From Clostridiales bacterium (lineage in GTDB: Bacteria > Bacillota > Clostridia > Oscillospirales > Butyricicoccaceae), in NCBI GenBank assembly GCA_019421385.1, contig JAHZFK010000069.1:1-7957 (forward strand): a stretch of 7,957 bases of DNA, given 5' to 3'. The position numbers and the translations under genes were made by a program. Below the pieces are notes generated by a model, which ran no database searches, was not told the DNA's origin, and saw nothing but the letters and a program-made list of their open reading frames with translations. Shown in pieces: positions 1 through 6,366 of this stretch (its first letter is position 1; each line of letters opens with the position of its first letter).

Positions 1-825
1 AATAAGCTGGTGGGGCAGAAGGTTGCCATCGTTTCCAGCAAACCGCAAACCACGCGCACGCGCATCACCGGTGTGCTCAGCCGCGGGGACACGCAGTATG
101 TCTTTCTGGACACGCCCGGCCTGCACAAACCGCGCTCCCGTTTGGGTGACTACATGTACAAGGTAGTGACCGATACCGTGTCCGAGGTCGATGTGGCGGC
201 GCTGGTCGTCGAGCCGATCGCTAATATCGGCCCGGCGGAGGAAAGTTTGATCGCACAGATCAAGCAGCATCATATGCCGTCCATTCTGGTCATCAACAAG
301 ATCGACACGGTCAAAAAGGAAGAACTGCTTGCGGTGATTGCAACTTATGCGCAGGCGCATGAGTTTGACGCGGTCGTGCCGGTTTCGGCGCGCACGGGCG
401 AGGGGCTGAATGATTTCCTCAGCGAAGTGGACAAGTACGCGCTCGAGGGGCCGCAGCTATTCCCGGACGATATGGTGTCCGATCAGCCAGAGCGGCAGCT
501 GGTGGCTGAGATCGTGCGCGAAAAGATGCTGCGTCTCTTGGATCGTGAAGTGCCGCACGGTGTCGCGGTTGGTATTGAGCGTTGGCATGAACGCGAGGAC
601 GGATTGATCGAGATCAACGCGGTCATCTACTGTGAGAAAAACAGCCACAAGGGCATCATCATTGGCAAGCAGGGCGCGATGCTCAAAGAAACCGGCCGAC
701 AGGCGCGCGCAGATATTGAGCGTATGCTGGATGCGAAGGTGTTCCTTGAACTTTGGGTCAAGGTCAAGGAAGGCTGGCGCAATAATCAGTATCAGATGCG
801 CAACTTCGGCTACGAGGATCAGTAA
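1..825 (+). CDS. era: GTPase Era, ribosome assembly factor (5' end cut off by window)
   Basis: Era is an essential GTPase that binds the 3' end of 16S rRNA and assists maturation of the 30S subunit. The reading frame is open from base 1, so the gene begins outside the window; the GTG at 10 is an internal Val codon, not the start. Comparison from memory with Bacillus Era suggests about 25 residues are missing, including the P-loop (G1). Visible here, in window codons: the PQTTR switch I region (G2, about 14-18), DTPG (37-40, G3), NKID (99-102, G4) and an SA motif (129-130, G5). A C-terminal KH domain follows with GIIIGKQG (218-225) and the ELWVKVKEGWR segment typical of Era. The 274 visible residues plus the missing part give the usual length of about 300. 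The stop codon directly abuts the recO start, so the two genes are probably co-transcribed. Nothing looks damaged; the truncation is only the window edge. Confidence 0.97.
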   Translation, partial: NKLVGQKVAIVSSKPQTTRTRITGVLSRGDTQYVFLDTPGLHKPRSRLGDYMYKVVTDTVSEVDVAALVVEPIANIGPAEESLIAQIKQHHMPSILVINKIDTVKKEELLAVIATYAQAHEFDAVVPVSARTGEGLNDFLSEVDKYALEGPQLFPDDMVSDQPERQLVAEIVREKMLRLLDREVPHGVAVGIERWHEREDGLIEINAVIYCEKNSHKGIIIGKQGAMLKETGRQARADIERMLDAKVFLELWVKVKEGWRNNQYQMRNFGYEDQ

Positions 826-1569
826 ATGGCAGAGGTCAGGCTGCGAGCGCTTATTTTGCGCGAAGTGGATTTCGGTGATTTTGACCGCTATCTGACGGTG
901 CTGACCGAATACGGCCGCAAAAGCGAAATTCTGTACAAAAACGCGCGGCGGGGCAAAAAACAGAACCCCGCCGCGCGGCAGTTTTGTTATTCTGAGCTGA
1001 TCCTGTCTGAACGGGGCGGGAAATACGCGCTGCGCGACGCGGATTTGGTGCATTCGTTTTTCTCGCTCGCGGAGGATATCGAACGATATGCGCTCGCGTG
1101 CTATCTGGCTGAATTGGCTGGCGCAGTGACCGGGCCGGATGAGGACAGTCCAGCGGTATGCCGCTTGTTGCTGCACGCACTGTATGCGCTGGAGGGGAAA
1201 AGACGCGATCCCGCGCTGGTGAAAGCAGCGTTTGAGTGGCGTGTGCTCGCGGAAAGCGGCTATGCGCCTGATTTGGCGGGCTGCGGCGTCTGCGGGCAGC
1301 CGATCACGCAGCCGCCCGTGTGTTTTTCGGTGCGGGCGGGCACGGCGGCGGATGATAAGTGCGCCGCGCGTGTCGGCGGGTACGAGCAGCTGGCGGACGG
1401 CACGCTGCGCGCGATATTGCATGCACTTTCGACCGAACCGCAAAAGACATATGCCTTTGCGCTGTCCGGCGCGGCAAGAGAGCAATTCTGTAGGCTCGCT
1501 GAGCAGTATGTGCAGTATCACCTCGGTCGTGGGTTCGACAGCTTGCAGTTCTACAAATCTGTATTATAA
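826..1569 (+). CDS. recO: DNA repair protein RecO
   Basis: RecO (247 aa, normal length) anneals single strands and, with RecR, loads RecA onto SSB-coated DNA in the RecF pathway. The N-terminal OB-fold is recognisable: an ILREVDFGDFDRYLTVLTEYG segment (residues 10-30) and then a basic KNARRGKKQ stretch that fits DNA binding. A helical domain follows. The zinc-ribbon region has Cys153 and Cys156 (CGVCG) and Cys179. The second half of the usual CxxC...CxxC pattern reads C-A-A-R, so Arg182 stands where the fourth Cys is expected; Cys166 is nearby and might substitute. The start ATG directly follows the era TAA, with a GAGGA ribosome-binding site at 814-818 inside the era coding end, seven bases upstream. 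Identification rests on family resemblance and on the era neighbour, a common pairing in Bacillota. Confidence 0.93.
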   Translation: MAEVRLRALILREVDFGDFDRYLTVLTEYGRKSEILYKNARRGKKQNPAARQFCYSELILSERGGKYALRDADLVHSFFSLAEDIERYALACYLAELAGAVTGPDEDSPAVCRLLLHALYALEGKRRDPALVKAAFEWRVLAESGYAPDLAGCGVCGQPITQPPVCFSVRAGTAADDKCAARVGGYEQLADGTLRAILHALSTEPQKTYAFALSGAAREQFCRLAEQYVQYHLGRGFDSLQFYKSVL

Positions 1570-1570
1570 T
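1565..1570 (+). promoter_or_regulatory. Possible promoter -10 at the recO/mutS2 junction
   Basis: A perfect TATAAT hexamer overlaps the recO stop codon in a short AT-rich pocket (about 1549-1582) in otherwise GC-rich DNA. The best-spaced -35 is weak: TTGCAG at 1543-1548, with a 16-base spacer and only three matches to TTGACA. TCGACA at 1535-1540 matches better but is 24 bases away, which is too far. If used, transcription would begin near 1577 and give mutS2 a very short leader. This is a candidate only; mutS2 could equally be read from upstream. Confidence 0.35.
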
Positions 1571-1593
1571 ACTTTGTATTTTGGGAGTTTGTG

Positions 1594-3987
1594 ATGAATC
1601 GTTTAGGCGAAAAATCCTTAAAAACACTGGAATATTATGAAATCCTTGAGCGGCTGGCCGCGCAGGCTGCGTCGGACGCAGCCAAGGCGAAATGCCGTGC
1701 GCTGCGGCCACTCGATGACCATGAACAGGCGCAGGTCTGGATGGATCAGACGACGGATGCGAAAAACCGTATGATCCGGCACGGCAGTCCGTCGTTCGGT
1801 GGCATCCGTGAGGTAGGGGCGATTCTGCTGCGCGCTGACCGCGGCGGTACGCTGAATCCGCGCGAGTTGCTCGATGTGGCCAGCCTGCTGCAAACCGCGC
1901 GCCGCGCATTGGTATATGATGCGGAGCAAGAGGAAAAGACGGCGCTGACGCCGATTTTCGGTCTGCTGTCCGGCAACCGTGCGCTGGAGGAAGCAATCAC
2001 GACCGCAATCGTGTCCGAGGAGGAGATTGCGGACGGAGCCTCTCCGGAACTACTGTCCATTCGCCGTGAACTGCGGCGCATTTCGGGCAAGGTACGCGAG
2101 ACGCTCAACCGCCTGATTGCAGGCGAGCGATCGAAATACTTGCAGGAAACCATCATCACCCAGCGAAACGGGCGCTTTGTTGTGCCGGTCAAGGCTGAAC
2201 ATCGCGGCGATATTCCGGGTTTGGTGCATGATACCTCATCCACCGGCGCGACCGTATTTGTCGAGCCGCAGCAGGTGGTTGAAATCAACAACCAGATCAA
2301 GGTGCTCGAGGGCCGCGAGGAAGCCGAGATCGAGCGTATTCTTGCTGAATTATCGAGCGAGGTCGCAAACTATAAAAATGCGATCGAGCAGGACTTTGAT
2401 GCGCTGGTGTCGCTTGACTTTGTGTTCGCGCGGGCAAAGCTGTCGTTTGAGATGAATGCGGCTCCGCCGGTACTTGCGGAGGGGAATGGTCGCTGCCGCT
2501 TGCTGCGCGCGCGTCATCCGCTGCTGGATAAGGACAAGGCGGTGCCGATCGATATCGCAATCGGCGGTGAGTATGATACGTTGGTCATCACTGGCCCGAA
2601 TACGGGCGGTAAAACCGTATCGCTCAAGACGCTTGGCTTGCTGTCACTCATGGCGGCCTCCGGTCTGCATATTCCAGCGAATGAACAATCTGAAATTGCA
2701 CTGTTTGAGCATGTTTACGCCGATATTGGCGATGAACAGAGCATCGAGCAGTCGCTGTCTACGTTCTCCGCGCACATGAAAACCATTGTGTCGATCATGG
2801 ATTGCTGCGGACAGGGAGATTTGGTGCTGTTTGACGAGTTGGGCGCGGGTACCGACCCGGTTGAGGGTGCGGCGCTTGCGGTCGCGGTCATCGGCTACGC
2901 GCGTCAGATGGGCGCATGTGTGGCGGCGACGACGCATTACGCAGAGCTGAAAACCTTTGCGCTCACGACCGATGGTGTAGAGAACGCTTCGTGTGAGTTT
3001 AACGTGCAGTCCTTGCAGCCGACCTATCGCCTGCTGACCGGCATCCCGGGCAAATCCAATGCGTTTGCGATTGCTGCGCGGCTGGGATTGCAGCCCACCA
3101 TCATCGAGCGGGCAAAGGAGCAGGTTTCGACCGAGGATGCGCGTTTCGAGGACGTGCTGGCGGAACTCGAACGCGAGCGCCGTCGGGTCGAGCAGATGCG
3201 GGATGAGGCGGCAAAGATGCGTTCGGCGGCGCAGTCCGAGCGGGACAAGATGCGCGCGGAGCGCGATGCAGCAGAAGAACGCGCGGATAAAATGCTCGAA
3301 AGCGCACGCAGTCAGGCTGACCGCATCCTGAAAGATGCGCGCATGACTGCTGAGACCGTCTTTGACGAGCTCGAGGACATGAAGAAAAAGGCGCAGAAGA
3401 AAAATGCCGATCAGAACCTCGCTGCGGCGAAGGCAGCACTGCGTGGCGTTATCACACAGACCGAGAACGAACAGCGCCGCGGCGTGCAGAAGCGTGTGGT
3501 TGAGGCGGATGAGCAGCGCCCGGTCAAAAAGGGCGATCGCGTGCGACTGCTGAACGTTGGCGGTGTGCTGGCCGATGTGCTTGCACCTGCGGATAAGAGC
3601 GGCAACGTTCAGGTGCAGGCGGGGCCGATGAAAATGACGGTCAAGGAGAATGAGTTGCGGCTGGTTGAGCAGCCGAAAGCAGCGAAAAAGCCCGCATCAC
3701 AGCCACGCCGTAGTGCACCCGCGCGCGAACTCAACCTGCGCTCGGCTGATAGCGAGGTCGATGTGCGTGGTATGAGCGCGGAGGAAGCGCTCTTCGAAGT
3801 GGATAATTTCCTGTCCCGTGCCATTATGGCGGGGCTGTCGTCGGTGACGGTCATTCATGGCAAGGGAACTGGTGTGCTGAGAAACGCAGTGCAGCAGCAT
3901 TTGCGCAGCAATAAGCGTGTCAAAAGCGTGCGCAGCGGTGTGTACGGTGAAGGTGAGCAGGGCGTGACTATCGTGGAGCTGCGCTGA
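1594..3987 (+). CDS. mutS2: Endonuclease MutS2 with C-terminal Smr domain
   Basis: MutS2 is a MutS-family ATPase without the mismatch-recognition domain. In various bacteria it has been linked to suppression of homologous recombination and to rescue of collided ribosomes. The protein is 797 aa, normal for the family. Visible parts: N-terminal core and lever helices (1-320); Walker A GPNTGGKT (334-341); the ADIGDEQSIEQSLSTFS signature; Walker B LVLFDELGAGTD (410-421); the ATTHY segment; a long charged coiled coil (about 505-620); a KOW-like basic segment (about 640-690); and an Smr nuclease domain with DVRG (723-726) and HGKGTG (755-760), both intact. ATG at 1594 is preferred over the in-frame GTG at 1591. 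GGGAG (1583-1587) is six bases from the ATG but only three from the GTG, and family members usually begin close to this Met. It lies downstream of recO after a 24-base gap. Confidence 0.97.
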   Translation: MNRLGEKSLKTLEYYEILERLAAQAASDAAKAKCRALRPLDDHEQAQVWMDQTTDAKNRMIRHGSPSFGGIREVGAILLRADRGGTLNPRELLDVASLLQTARRALVYDAEQEEKTALTPIFGLLSGNRALEEAITTAIVSEEEIADGASPELLSIRRELRRISGKVRETLNRLIAGERSKYLQETIITQRNGRFVVPVKAEHRGDIPGLVHDTSSTGATVFVEPQQVVEINNQIKVLEGREEAEIERILAELSSEVANYKNAIEQDFDALVSLDFVFARAKLSFEMNAAPPVLAEGNGRCRLLRARHPLLDKDKAVPIDIAIGGEYDTLVITGPNTGGKTVSLKTLGLLSLMAASGLHIPANEQSEIALFEHVYADIGDEQSIEQSLSTFSAHMKTIVSIMDCCGQGDLVLFDELGAGTDPVEGAALAVAVIGYARQMGACVAATTHYAELKTFALTTDGVENASCEFNVQSLQPTYRLLTGIPGKSNAFAIAARLGLQPTIIERAKEQVSTEDARFEDVLAELERERRRVEQMRDEAAKMRSAAQSERDKMRAERDAAEERADKMLESARSQADRILKDARMTAETVFDELEDMKKKAQKKNADQNLAAAKAALRGVITQTENEQRRGVQKRVVEADEQRPVKKGDRVRLLNVGGVLADVLAPADKSGNVQVQAGPMKMTVKENELRLVEQPKAAKKPASQPRRSAPARELNLRSADSEVDVRGMSAEEALFEVDNFLSRAIMAGLSSVTVIHGKGTGVLRNAVQQHLRSNKRVKSVRSGVYGEGEQGVTIVELR

Positions 3988-3998
3988 AACCGGTTTCG
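3985..3998 (+). promoter_or_regulatory. cre-like palindrome (possible CcpA site)
   Basis: TGAAACCGGTTTCG matches 13 of 14 positions of the Bacillus catabolite-responsive element consensus TGWAANCGNTNWCA; only the last base (G for A) differs. The inner 12 bases (3986-3997) form a perfect palindrome. It overlaps the mutS2 stop codon and lies about 126 bases upstream of the -35 of the HPr-family gene. That distance is long for direct control, and single matches arise by chance, so function is inferred. It is of interest because HPr/Crh phosphorylated on Ser46 is the known corepressor of CcpA. Confidence 0.3.
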
Positions 3999-4124
3999 GC
4001 AGATGGGATAAATTTTACGCATTTTTTTGCGAAAAACCGTCATACAGGGCAAAATGCCTTATATCTTCGCACAATGCAGGAAAAAATTCATCAAAAACGC
4101 AAAAGCGCCGGGCGCAAAAGAGGC
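3999..4124 (+). other. Non-coding spacer between mutS2 and the HPr-family promoter
   Basis: AT-rich intergenic DNA with no plausible gene. It contains a T7 run (4022-4028) inside a small imperfect hairpin (CGCA at 4018-4021 against TGCG at 4028-4031). It also contains a tight inverted repeat, GCGCC-G-GGCGC, at 4105-4115. Neither has the GC stem followed by a T-tract expected of an intrinsic terminator reading rightward, so no clear terminator ends mutS2. I see no riboswitch or RNA gene that I can support. Confidence 0.5.
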
Positions 4125-4153
4125 TTGACGAAATCGACAAAAGAGGATAGACT
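4125..4153 (+). promoter_or_regulatory. Sigma-A-type promoter for the HPr-family gene
   Basis: TTGACG (-35, 4125-4130) is followed after exactly 17 bases by TAGACT (-10, 4148-4153). They match the consensus hexamers at five and four positions. The -10 is followed by an AT-rich TATATA stretch (4153-4158) that would help melting. Transcription would start near 4160 and leave a leader of about 30 bases before the ATG at 4193. Position, spacing and the downstream terminator support an independent small transcription unit. Confidence 0.65.
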
Positions 4154-4176
4154 ATATATAACGGATTTGAAGAAAT

Positions 4177-4181
4177 AGGAG
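4177..4181 (+). promoter_or_regulatory. Ribosome-binding site that bears on the HPr-family start
   Basis: AGGAG lies two bases before the ATG at 4184 and eleven before the ATG at 4193. Two bases is too close for efficient initiation, so the second ATG is favoured. That start also puts the conserved HPr residues at their standard numbers. Confidence 0.6.
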
Positions 4182-4192
4182 CGATGCAGATT

Positions 4193-4456
4193 ATGTATTC
4201 GAAAGAGGTACAGGTTACCAATCAGGTAGGCTTATATGCCCGTCCCGCTACGTTTTTTATTCAGAAGGCCAATGAGTTCAAGTCGACGATCCTGGTAGAG
4301 AAGGAAGAGCGCCGCGTTAACGCGAAGAGCTTGCTCGGCATTCTGTCCCTGGGCATCACCAAGGGCACTACCATCAACCTGATCGCGGACGGCCCGGACG
4401 AGGAAGAGGCTGTTTCTGCTCTGGTTGAGCTGATTACGTCTAATTTTACCGACTAA
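4193..4456 (+). CDS. HPr-family protein with His15 replaced by Tyr (Crh-like)
   Basis: This 87-aa protein has the whole HPr fold signature, but the PTS active site reads GLYARPA instead of GLHARPA. The codon at 4235-4237 is TAT, so residue 15 is Tyr. HPr normally accepts phosphate from enzyme I on His15 and passes it to sugar-specific EIIA proteins; without His15 this protein should not do so. Arg17 and the regulatory Ser46 (NAKSLLGILSLG, residues 43-54) are kept, so phosphorylation by HPr kinase/phosphorylase remains plausible. This pattern recalls Bacillus Crh, which has Gln15 and Ser46 and acts as a CcpA corepressor. Starting at ATG 4193 puts Tyr and Ser exactly at positions 15 and 46; the in-frame ATG at 4184 would add three residues and is too close to the ribosome-binding site. 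The gene has its own promoter and terminator, between mutS2 and uvrC. No other PTS gene is present. A role in carbon regulation is inference. Confidence 0.93.
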   Translation: MYSKEVQVTNQVGLYARPATFFIQKANEFKSTILVEKEERRVNAKSLLGILSLGITKGTTINLIADGPDEEEAVSALVELITSNFTD

Positions 4457-4473
4457 GTTATCGCATCCTGAGG

Positions 4474-4503
4474 AAAAGCGCCGAATTGATCGGCGCTTTT
4501 TTT
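4474..4503 (+). terminator. Intrinsic terminator after the HPr-family gene
   Basis: The GC-rich arm GCGCCGA (4478-4484) pairs perfectly with TCGGCGC (4490-4496) around a five-base loop. Four flanking A-T pairs (4474-4477 with 4497-4500) extend the stem to eleven pairs, and seven Ts follow (4497-4503). It begins 17 bases after the stop codon. This is a textbook strong terminator and it separates the HPr-family gene from uvrC. Confidence 0.9.
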
Positions 4504-4523
4504 ATCGGAGCGTTCGCTGCAAA

Positions 4524-4530
4524 AAGGAGG
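4524..4530 (+). promoter_or_regulatory. Strong ribosome-binding site fixing the uvrC start
   Basis: AAGGAGG lies nine bases before GTG 4540. The open frame extends upstream to a TTG at 4486, but that codon sits in the loop of the preceding terminator and would add 18 residues that UvrC proteins lack. The ribosome-binding site therefore settles the start at GTG 4540. Confidence 0.85.
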
Positions 4531-4539
4531 CGGTTCGCC

Positions 4540-6363
4540 GTGACAAGAGAACAACTCAAGGAGCGTGTGCGCCGTCTGCCGATGCAGCCGGGCGTGTATC
4601 TGCACAAGGACAAAACCGGCAAGGTGATTTATGTCGGTAAGGCGAAGCTGCTGCGCAACCGCGTGTCCAACTATTTTCAGCCGCCTGAGCGCCTGAACGC
4701 AAAAACCAGGCAACTTGTCAGTCATATTGACGATTTTGACATCATTGTGACGGAAAGCGAGTTTGAAGCACTTGTGCTGGAAAACTCGATGATCAAAAAG
4801 TACAAGCCCAAGTATAACATTCTGTTGAAGGACGATAAGGGCTATCCTTATATCCGGCTTAATACCGATGCGCCCTATCCGGCGTTTACGGTTGTTTCCC
4901 GTCCGGCACGCGATGGGGCGCGTTATTTCGGCCCCTATCCGGGCCGTGTGGCGGCACGACGGGCAATTGATACGATCAGCGAAGCGCTGCTGCTCAAGAC
5001 CTGTGCGCGTGTGTTCCCGCGAGATATCGGAAAGGAACGGCCGTGCCTGAACCAGCATCTCGGGCGCTGTTGTGCGCCGTGCACAGGAAAGGTCAGCCCG
5101 GAGGAATATCATGCGCTGATCAATCAGGCGATTGCGCTGTTTGAAGGCAATGCAAAGCAGCTGGAAAAAGAACTGACCGGGAAGATGAACGAAGCGGCGG
5201 AAGAATTGCAGTTTGAGCGTGCAGCGATGCTGCGTGACCGGTTGCGCGCTGTGCAAAAACTTGGTACGCGGCAGCATGTGGTCGCGGGCGCGTTCGCGGA
5301 ACTGGATATCATTGCATTTGTGCAGGGACAGACACGGGCGTGTGTGTGCGTGCTGCATTATGCGGGCGGCGCCTTGCAGGACAAAGAATATACGCTGTTC
5401 CACCTGGCGGGAAGCGATCCTGCCGAGGTGCTTTCCTCGTTCGTTAAGCAGTACTATGCGCAGCGCGGCGCAGTGCCCAAAACCGTGCTGCTGTCGCATG
5501 AAATTGAGGAGCAGGACGCGGTTGGGGAGTATTTGTCCTCGATTGCGGAGCGCAAGGTCGAGCTGGCTGTGCCGCAGCGCGGTGAGCGGCGTGTGCTGAC
5601 TAGACTTGCGGAAAAGAACGCACGCGAAGAGATAGAACGGCGCGAAAAACAGTCCGAAAGACGGCATAAATCGCTCGAACTGCTGCAAAATGTGACCGGT
5701 ATGTTGGCGCTGCCGCTGCGGTTGGAAGCGTATGATATCTCTAACTTTGCCGGGCAGGACACGGTCGGTTCGATGGTTGTATTTGTAGAAGGACAGCCGA
5801 AAAAGAGTGCCTATCGAAAGTTTAAGATCGCCTGTGCGGCCAATGGACAGGATGACTATGCTTCGATGCGGGAAATGCTGACGCGCCGCGTACAGCGCTA
5901 TGTGGATGGCGACGAGAAGTTTGCGCCTTTGCCCAATGCGTTCCTGATCGACGGTGGCTTGGGGCATGTCCGCATATGCAAAGAGGTGCTCGATTCGTTT
6001 GGTCTGCAAACGCCGTGTTTTGGTATGGTGAAGGATGATAAGCACCGCACCCGTGCTTTGGTCGCGCCGGATGGACGCGAGTTCGGTATCTCAGCGACGC
6101 CTGCGTTGTTCGCGCTGATCGGACGGATTCAGGAGGAAGTGCACCGGTTTGCCATTGAGTATAACCGTAAACTGGGCGGTAAAAAGGTGCGCGGTTCTAC
6201 GCTGGACAAGATCCCCGGCGTGGGGGACAAGCGCCGTGCGGAGCTGCTGCGCCATTTTGGCAGCATCGAAAGCATCCGAAAGGCGAGCGAACAGGAGTTG
6301 GCGCGTATTTTGCCGCGCAATGCGGCGCAGGCGGTGTTTGACTATTTCCACAAGGAGGACTGA
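4540..6363 (+). CDS. uvrC: UvrABC excinuclease subunit C
   Basis: UvrC makes both incisions in nucleotide excision repair after UvrA/UvrB find the lesion. The protein is 607 aa from the GTG start, normal length. An N-terminal GIY-YIG nuclease domain makes the 3' cut: GVY (18-20), YVGK (31-34), Arg41 and the conserved FEALVLEN segment. A four-cysteine set (Cys155, Cys169, Cys177, Cys181) is spaced much like the iron-sulfur cysteines reported for E. coli UvrC. A UVR domain that binds UvrB spans about 208-235. The RNase H-like domain for the 5' cut carries Asp399 (YDISNFAG), DDYASM (438-443), Asp471 with His476 (LIDGGLGH) and His502. A C-terminal helix-hairpin-helix begins at 555 (LDKIPGVG). All key residues are present. 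It begins after the HPr-family terminator with no promoter I can see, and ends with a ribosome-binding site for rsmD inside its last codons. Confidence 0.97.
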   Translation: MTREQLKERVRRLPMQPGVYLHKDKTGKVIYVGKAKLLRNRVSNYFQPPERLNAKTRQLVSHIDDFDIIVTESEFEALVLENSMIKKYKPKYNILLKDDKGYPYIRLNTDAPYPAFTVVSRPARDGARYFGPYPGRVAARRAIDTISEALLLKTCARVFPRDIGKERPCLNQHLGRCCAPCTGKVSPEEYHALINQAIALFEGNAKQLEKELTGKMNEAAEELQFERAAMLRDRLRAVQKLGTRQHVVAGAFAELDIIAFVQGQTRACVCVLHYAGGALQDKEYTLFHLAGSDPAEVLSSFVKQYYAQRGAVPKTVLLSHEIEEQDAVGEYLSSIAERKVELAVPQRGERRVLTRLAEKNAREEIERREKQSERRHKSLELLQNVTGMLALPLRLEAYDISNFAGQDTVGSMVVFVEGQPKKSAYRKFKIACAANGQDDYASMREMLTRRVQRYVDGDEKFAPLPNAFLIDGGLGHVRICKEVLDSFGLQTPCFGMVKDDKHRTRALVAPDGREFGISATPALFALIGRIQEEVHRFAIEYNRKLGGKKVRGSTLDKIPGVGDKRRAELLRHFGSIESIRKASEQELARILPRNAAQAVFDYFHKED

Positions 6364-6366
6364 GCA

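Noticed and set aside
1..30. era as a truncated pseudogene starting at GTG 10
   Set aside because: The frame is open to base 1 and the residues before the GTG match Era, so the gene is simply cut by the window edge.
457..1521. A 354-codon minus-strand open frame across era and recO
   Set aside because: It spans two genuine genes on the opposite strand and has shadow-type composition; no ribosome-binding site or domain supports it.
4018..4031. Hairpin with T7 as a mutS2 terminator
   Set aside because: The Ts sit in the loop rather than after a GC-rich stem, and the four-base stem is too weak.
4101..4115. AAAAGCGCCG upstream of the promoter repeats the first arm of the terminator at 4474-4483
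   Set aside because: It lies upstream of the predicted transcription start, so it cannot pair in the same transcript; the ten-base repeat is likely chance.
4486..4539. Longer uvrC starting at TTG 4486
   Set aside because: That TTG lies in the terminator loop and the extra 18 residues are not UvrC-like; AAGGAGG supports GTG 4540.
4453..6045. A 530-codon open frame on the minus strand opposite uvrC
   Set aside because: It lies entirely antisense to a clear UvrC, has no recognisable domain, and is rich in His, Arg, Gln and Cys as expected of complement reading in GC-biased DNA. It also runs back through the terminator.
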